A stretch of DNA of 5,522 nucleotides from positions 1 through 5,522 of the forward strand of contig JAFATL010000131.1 in the NCBI GenBank assembly GCA_019243975.1. Reading direction: 5' to 3'. Position numbers and translations under genes: made by a program. The notes under the pieces were generated by a model. It was given only the letters and a program-made list of their open reading frames with translations. It ran no database searches and was not told where the DNA came from. Positions within the stretch are counted from its first letter, which is position 1. Each line of letters starts with the position of its first letter. This document shows positions 1-5,522 of the stretch, piece after piece. Source of the stretch: Actinomycetota bacterium. Its GTDB lineage: Bacteria; Actinomycetota; Acidimicrobiia; Acidimicrobiales; JAFATL01.

Positions 1-868
1 ACGGGCTCGGGTGCGAGCCCGAGCACGTGCTGGTGTGCTCGACCGGGCTCATCGGGTTCTACCTGCCGATGGCGGCGCTGGAATCGGGCGTGCCCGCGGC
101 AGTGACGCAGTTGGCCGCAGACGGCGGCCCGTCGGCGGCCGAGGCGATCCGCACCACCGACACCCACGCCAAGCAGACGATCGTGAACGGCAACGGTTTT
201 GCCGTGGGCGGCATCGCCAAGGGGGCGGCCATGCTGGCGCCCAACATGGCGACCATGCTCGCCGTCCTCACGACCGACGCCGCCGTCGACAGTGCCGACC
301 TGCAGGCGGCCCTGACCGCCGGCGTGGCCGACTCGTTCAACAGCTTGAGCGTGGACGGGTGCACCTCGACCAACGACACCGTCATCATCCTGGCCAGCGG
401 CATGGCCGGGGCCGTCGACGCCGGCGATTTCCGGGCGGCGGTGGCGCAGGCGTGCGCCGACCTGGCCGGCCAGATGGCGGGTGACGCGGAAGGCGCGACC
501 AAGGTCATCACGGTGAAGGTGGTCGGCGCCGCCAGCGTCGGCGACGCCAAAGCGGCCGCCCGCAAGGTGGCCGAGAGCGAGCTGGTGAAGTGTTCGTTCT
601 ACGGCGAAGACCCGTACTGGGGCCGAGTCGTGAGCGAGCTCGGCTCGTCGGGCGCGGCGTTCGATCCTGACAAGGTGCGGGTCTCCTACGGCGACACCGC
701 GGTGTGCGTCGACGGCATCGCGGCCGAGCATGACGAGAAGGCGGTGCGCGCCCACCTGGCCCAGCGCAACGTGTCGCTCACGTGCGACCTGGGCCTGGGG
801 TCGGGGAACGGCGTGATCCTCACCAACGACCTCACCCACGCGTACATCGACGAGAACATGCGCACGTC

Positions 869-872
<4 letters not shown>
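1..872 (+). CDS. argJ: Glutamate N-acetyltransferase / ornithine acetyltransferase ArgJ (5' partial)
   Basis: ArgJ transfers the acetyl group of N-acetylornithine to glutamate, giving ornithine and N-acetylglutamate; some family members also use acetyl-CoA. The frame is open from base 3, so the start lies upstream. About 289 residues are visible, against roughly 390-400 for the family, so about 100 N-terminal residues are missing. Seen in order: the STG oxyanion-hole motif (bases 39-47), TTDT, GGIAKG, and the self-cleavage motif APNMATML, whose nucleophilic Thr is encoded at 252-254. Cleavage between Ala and this Thr would give a beta chain of about 206 residues, normal for the family. DGCTSTND follows, with Cys as in actinobacterial homologues, then DPYWGR and a C-terminal NDLTHAYIDEN. 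The stop overlaps the argB start (ATGA). Family assignment is secure. Whether it is mono- or bifunctional cannot be read from the sequence. Odd points: YWGR where NWGR is usual, and a short tail. Confidence 0.96.
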
Positions 873-1710
<838 letters not shown>

Positions 1711-1714
<4 letters not shown>

Positions 1715-2895
1715 CCTCGCACGCCGACGTGCTCATGCACACGTACCCGCCCCCGACCGTCACCTTCGTGCGGGGCCAGGGCACCGAGCTGTTCGACGCC
1801 GACGGCAAGCGCTACCTCGACTTCCTGGCCGGCATCGCCGTGGTCGGTCTCGGTCACGCCCATCCGGCCGTGGCCGACGCCGTGAGCGAACAGGCCAGGA
1901 CGCTGCTGCACGTGTCGAACCTGTTCGGCACAACCGTCGGCCCCGAGGTGGCGGCGACGCTCGACAGCCTCATCGGCACGACGCCTGGCCGCGTGTTCTT
2001 CTGCAACTCGGGGGCGGAAGCCAACGAGTGCGCCATCAAGCTCGCGCGCAAGTGGGGCGGTCGCGGCAAGTACGCGGTCGTGAGCGCCTACGGCTCGTTC
2101 CACGGCCGCACGCTCTCGACGCTGCACGCCACCGGCCAACCGCAGAAGCACGAACCGTTCCAGCCGTTGCCGGATGGGTTCCGTCACGTGCCGTGGCTCG
2201 ACGTCGACGCGCTGGCCAACGCCCTCGATCCCACCACCGTCGCGGCGGTCCTGTTGGAGCCGGTGCAGGGAGAAGGCGGCGTGATGCCGGCGACGTCCGA
2301 GTACCTCCAAGCGGTGCGCACGCTGTGCGACGAGCGCGGGGCGCTGCTGATGGTGGACGAGGTGCAGACCGGCCTCGGCCGCACCGGCAAGTGGTTCGGG
2401 TTCCAGCACTTCGGCATCGAGCCCGACGTGGTCACGATGGCCAAGGCGCTCGGCAACGGCGTGCCCATCGGCGCGTGCTGGGCGCGGGCGGAGGTGGCCG
2501 ATGCGTTCGAGCCCGGCGACCATGCAACGACCTTCGGCGGGCAGCCGCTCGCCACGTCGGCCGCCCGGGCCACGCTGCGCGTGATGCAGGAGGAGGACGT
2601 TCCCGCCCGGGCCGAGGCTGCCGGCGCCCGCCTCACGAAGGCGCTCGAGGCGGTGCCGGGCGTCAGTGCCGTCCGCGGGCTCGGGTTGCTCCTGGCTGCC
2701 GAGCTCCAGGCGCCGATCGCCAAGCAGGTGGCGGCCGAGGCGCTGGCCGCCGGCCTGGTCGTCAACGCCGTCACCGAGCAGTCGCTGCGCCTGGCCCCGC
2801 CGTTGCTGGTCAGCGACGAGGAGATCGACGAGGCCGTCGGCATCCTCGCCACCGTGCTGGAAGCGCAGCCCGTCGCGCCGGAGGCGCGCACGTGA
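1711..2895 (+). CDS. argD: Acetylornithine aminotransferase ArgD
   Basis: ArgD is a cytoplasmic PLP-dependent class III aminotransferase that converts N-acetylglutamate 5-semialdehyde and glutamate to N-acetylornithine and 2-oxoglutarate; many members also serve lysine synthesis as succinyldiaminopimelate aminotransferase. The 394-residue length is typical. Visible motifs: DADGKRYLDFLAGIAVVGLGH near 29-49, NSGAEANECAIKLAR at 99-113 (PLP phosphate and substrate region), FHGRT at 130-134, LLEPVQGEGG at 181-190, VDEVQTGLGRTG at 215-226 with Asp215 expected to contact the pyridine nitrogen, MAKALGNGVPIGA with Schiff-base Lys245, and HATTFGGQPLA at 271-281. Motif context plus the arg operon favour ArgD over ornithine or GABA aminotransferases. 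The ATG at 1711 overlaps the argB stop as ATGA, with a weak GGTGA four bases upstream; in-frame GTG at 1729 and ATG at 1735 are less likely starts because they break the coupled overlap. Confidence 0.96.
2880..2884 (+). promoter_or_regulatory. Shine-Dalgarno sequence for argF
   Basis: GGAGG lies seven bases before the GTG at 2892, inside the last codons of argD. It is the best ribosome-binding match at any of the overlapping junctions here. It decides the argF start in favour of this GTG over upstream in-frame positions, which would read through an argD shadow frame with no OTCase similarity. Confidence 0.75.
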
Positions 2896-3764
2896 CCGCG
2901 CCCCGCCACTTCCTCGAGGTCGACGACCTGGACGCCAACGAGCTGCTGACGGTGCTCGACCTCGCCCGCCTGCCCGACCCACCGCCGGTGCTGGCCGGGA
3001 AGGGGGTCGCGCTGTTGTTCGAGAAGCCGTCGGCCCGCACCCGCAACTCGACCGAGGTGGCGGTGTTCGAGCTCGGCGGTCACCCGGTGACGATGCGGGG
3101 CGAGGAGGTCGGCATCGATACGCGCGAGACGGCTGAAGATCTCACCCGCACGCTGGCGTGCTTTCACATCGCCATTGCCGCCCGCGTGTTCGACCACGCG
3201 CACCTCGAACGCATGGCGGCCGTGTCGTCGGTTCCGGTAGTCAACCTGCTGTCCGACCGCGGTCATCCTTGTCAGGCGCTGGCCGATCTCCTCACACTCC
3301 ACGACCGGTGGGGGAGCTTCGAAGGTCGAACGCTGGCGTGGGTGGGCGACGGCAACAACGTGTGCCAGTCGCTGATCCGGGCGGCCGCCCTCACCGGCAT
3401 GCGCGTGCAGGTGGCGACGCCCGACGGCTACGCACCCGACCCGGCTGGTGCCGCCGTGCTGACGCACGACCCGGCCGAGGCGGTCAAGGGTGCCGATGCG
3501 GTCTTCACCGACACGTGGGCGTCGATGGGCCAGGAGGACGAGGCGGCGGCGCGTCGCACGGCGTTCGCCGGCTTCACCGTCGACGATGCGCTCATGGCGC
3601 AGGCCAAGGCCGACGCCCTGTTCCTGCACTGCCTGCCCGCCCATCGCGGCGAGGAAGTCGTGCCCTCGGTCCTCGACGGCCCGCAGAGCGTGGTGTGGCC
3701 GGAGGCCGAGAACCGCTTGCACGCCATTCGGGGGCTGTTCCTCTTCCTGTTCGGGACCGCCTGA
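2892..3764 (+). CDS. argF: Ornithine carbamoyltransferase ArgF (GTG start)
   Basis: ArgF makes citrulline and phosphate from ornithine and carbamoyl phosphate. The 290-residue protein is slightly short for the family (about 300-335). The carbamoyl-phosphate domain carries FEKPSARTR at 43-51, where the usual motif is S-T-R-T-R (here Ala48 replaces Thr), then LGGHPV at 61-66, Arg98 in the AARVF segment, and HPCQALAD at 125-132. The ornithine domain carries WVGDGNNV at 150-157, DTWASMGQE at 207-215 (the SMG loop) and HCLPAHRGEEV at 246-256, which contains the catalytic-type Cys247. The SMG loop and HCLPAHRG identify OTCase rather than aspartate or N-acetylornithine carbamoyltransferase. The GTG start overlaps the argD stop (GTGA) and has GGAGG seven bases upstream. 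The stop overlaps the argR start (TGATG). NSTE after the RTR motif, where SFE is usual, marks a divergent lineage; all other active-site motifs are intact, so I expect activity. Confidence 0.96.
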   Translation: MTAPRHFLEVDDLDANELLTVLDLARLPDPPPVLAGKGVALLFEKPSARTRNSTEVAVFELGGHPVTMRGEEVGIDTRETAEDLTRTLACFHIAIAARVFDHAHLERMAAVSSVPVVNLLSDRGHPCQALADLLTLHDRWGSFEGRTLAWVGDGNNVCQSLIRAAALTGMRVQVATPDGYAPDPAGAAVLTHDPAEAVKGADAVFTDTWASMGQEDEAAARRTAFAGFTVDDALMAQAKADALFLHCLPAHRGEEVVPSVLDGPQSVVWPEAENRLHAIRGLFLFLFGTA

Positions 3765-4225
3765 TGGCCAAGACGCAGCGCCAGCACAAGATCGCCCAGT
3801 TGCTCGAGAAGCACGCTGTCACCAGTCAGGCGCAGCTGGTCGAGCTGCTCGCCGGCGACAAGGTCGTGGCGACGCAAGCGACGGTCTCACGTGATCTCGA
3901 AGAGCTGGGCGCGGTGAAGGTGCGGGTTCCGGGCGGCGAAACGGTCTACGCCATTCCCGAGCTTCCGACCCAGCAGGTGGCCCCCGAGGACCACCTGCGC
4001 CGGGTCATGGGCGACTGGGTGGTGGAGGTGGCGCACTCGCTCAACCTGGTGATCCTGCGCACGCCGCCGGGATCGGCGCACGTGGTGGCGTCGGCGATCG
4101 ACCGGGCCGGTTTGCCCGACATCGTCGGCACGGTGGCGGGCGACGACACGTTGATGGTGGTGGCCGCCGAGCGGGTGGGCGGGGCCAAGATGGCGAAGAA
4201 GCTCTCGGGCCTGGCCGGCCTGTAG
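3764..4225 (+). CDS. argR: Arginine repressor ArgR
   Basis: ArgR is the hexameric, arginine-dependent DNA-binding regulator that represses arginine biosynthesis genes and in some bacteria activates catabolic ones. Its 153 residues match the family (about 150-170). The N-terminal winged helix-turn-helix spans about 1-66; TQATVSRDLEELGAVKV at 37-53 contains the recognition helix with the conserved Ser42-Arg43 pair. The C-terminal oligomerisation and arginine-binding domain starts near 77 and includes LVILRTPPGSAHVVASAID (95-113) and GTVAGDDT (122-129), whose Asp127-Asp128 correspond to the arginine-contacting aspartates of E. coli ArgR. The ATG shares its A with the argF stop (TGATG), so it is probably coupled to argF; only a weak GGGA precedes it by seven bases. 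Its place inside the operon implies autoregulation, but the operator should lie upstream of argC or argJ, outside this window, and I found no convincing ARG box here. Confidence 0.96.
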   Translation: MAKTQRQHKIAQLLEKHAVTSQAQLVELLAGDKVVATQATVSRDLEELGAVKVRVPGGETVYAIPELPTQQVAPEDHLRRVMGDWVVEVAHSLNLVILRTPPGSAHVVASAIDRAGLPDIVGTVAGDDTLMVVAAERVGGAKMAKKLSGLAGL

Positions 4226-4260
4226 CACCCAATCCAGAAACACGGAACGAGAGGAACACA
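4226..4260 (+). promoter_or_regulatory. argR-argG spacer with Shine-Dalgarno sequence
   Basis: This 35-base spacer is the longest non-coding stretch in the window and is visibly A-rich compared with its surroundings. GAGAGG at 4249-4254 ends six bases before the GTG of argG and is a good ribosome-binding site, fixing that start. The spacer is too short for a complete promoter of its own, although one could extend into the end of argR. I see no hairpin that would make a terminator and no clear ARG box. Confidence 0.7.
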
Positions 4261-5462
<1,202 letters not shown>

Positions 5463-5466
<4 letters not shown>

Positions 5467-5483
5467 CCTGGGAACGGCGATGA
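5463..5483 (+). other. Possible 6-codon coupling mini-ORF between argG and argH
   Basis: An ATG overlaps the argG stop as ATGA (5463-5466) and opens a frame reading MTWERR, whose TGA (5481-5483) overlaps the argH ATG as a second ATGA (5480-5483). Ribosomes finishing argG could restart here and then restart again on argH. The last two sense codons are arginine codons, CGG and CGA. The sequence shows the overlaps directly; any coupling or arginine-sensing role is inference, and a chance ORF of this size is quite possible. The peptide itself matches nothing I know. Confidence 0.3.
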
Positions 5484-5522
5484 CGCTCTGGCAGGGCCGG
5501 TTCGGCGAGGGCCCGTCCGAAG
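5480..5522 (+). CDS. argH: Argininosuccinate lyase ArgH (3' partial, first 14 codons)
   Basis: ArgH cleaves argininosuccinate to arginine and fumarate, the last step of the pathway. Only MTLWQGRFGEGPSE is visible, but this is the characteristic ArgH N-terminus (the family commonly begins LWGGRF followed by a Gly/Pro-rich stretch), and argH directly follows argG in the actinobacterial arg operon. The gene starts 13 bases after the argG stop. A GGGA at 5470-5473, six bases before the ATG, could serve as a ribosome-binding site. Gln replaces the first Gly of the usual WGGRF. The catalytic residues lie beyond the window, so integrity cannot be judged. Confidence 0.87.
   Translation, partial: MTLWQGRFGEGPSE

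Noticed and set aside
2..21. Perfect 8-base inverted repeat with a 4-base loop (2-9 with 14-21)
   Set aside because: It lies within conserved argJ coding sequence and lacks a following T run; GC-rich coding DNA yields such stems by chance.
782..868. Upstream extension of argB inside argJ
   Set aside because: The extra residues look like an argJ shadow; the ATG at 869 gives the normal N-terminus and an ATGA overlap.
2028..2891. In-frame extension of argF upstream over argD
   Set aside because: The extension is arginine-rich shadow sequence of argD; OTCase similarity begins only after the GTG at 2892, which has GGAGG at the right distance.
4226..4260. Promoter or ARG box between argR and argG
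   Set aside because: Only 35 bases are available, with no recognisable -10/-35 pair and no partial palindrome of ARG-box type.

Overview
The window is an almost gapless arginine biosynthesis operon from a GC-rich bacterium. All genes are on the + strand, in the order argJ (5' end cut off), argB, argD, argF, argR, argG, argH (only the first 14 codons). This is the argCJBDFRGH order known from Actinomycetota such as Mycobacterium. That order, the strong GC bias at third codon positions, and actinobacterial-style motifs (DGC-STND in ArgJ, GVSGEDAGLI in ArgB) point to an actinobacterium. The divergent ArgJ and ornithine carbamoyltransferase motifs would fit a deep lineage such as Acidimicrobiia, but that narrower placement is only a guess from remembered family patterns.

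Layout: 1-872 argJ; 869-1714 argB; 1711-2895 argD; 2892-3764 argF; 3764-4225 argR; a 35-base gap carrying a Shine-Dalgarno sequence; 4261-5466 argG; a 13-base gap covered by a possible 6-codon mini-ORF; argH from 5480, running off the end. The first four junctions are stop/start overlaps (ATGA, ATGA, GTGA, TGATG), so argJ through argR look translationally coupled. No intergenic stretch exceeds 35 bases. I see no room for a classical internal promoter, no terminator, no RNA gene, no mobile element and no CRISPR array.

How the genes work together: ArgJ regenerates N-acetylglutamate by moving the acetyl group from N-acetylornithine to glutamate (the acetyl cycle). ArgB phosphorylates N-acetylglutamate, ArgC (expected just upstream, not in the window) reduces it, and ArgD transaminates the semialdehyde to N-acetylornithine. 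ArgJ releases ornithine, ArgF carbamoylates it to citrulline, ArgG condenses citrulline with aspartate, and ArgH cleaves the product to arginine and fumarate. ArgR is the arginine-sensing repressor, encoded inside the operon it probably controls. ArgB shows features of the arginine-inhibited type.

I did not find a new biological system. The points most worth a second look are the overlapping mini-ORF between argG and argH, which ends in two arginine codons, the altered carbamoyl-phosphate signature in ArgF, and the unusual C-terminal motifs of ArgJ.
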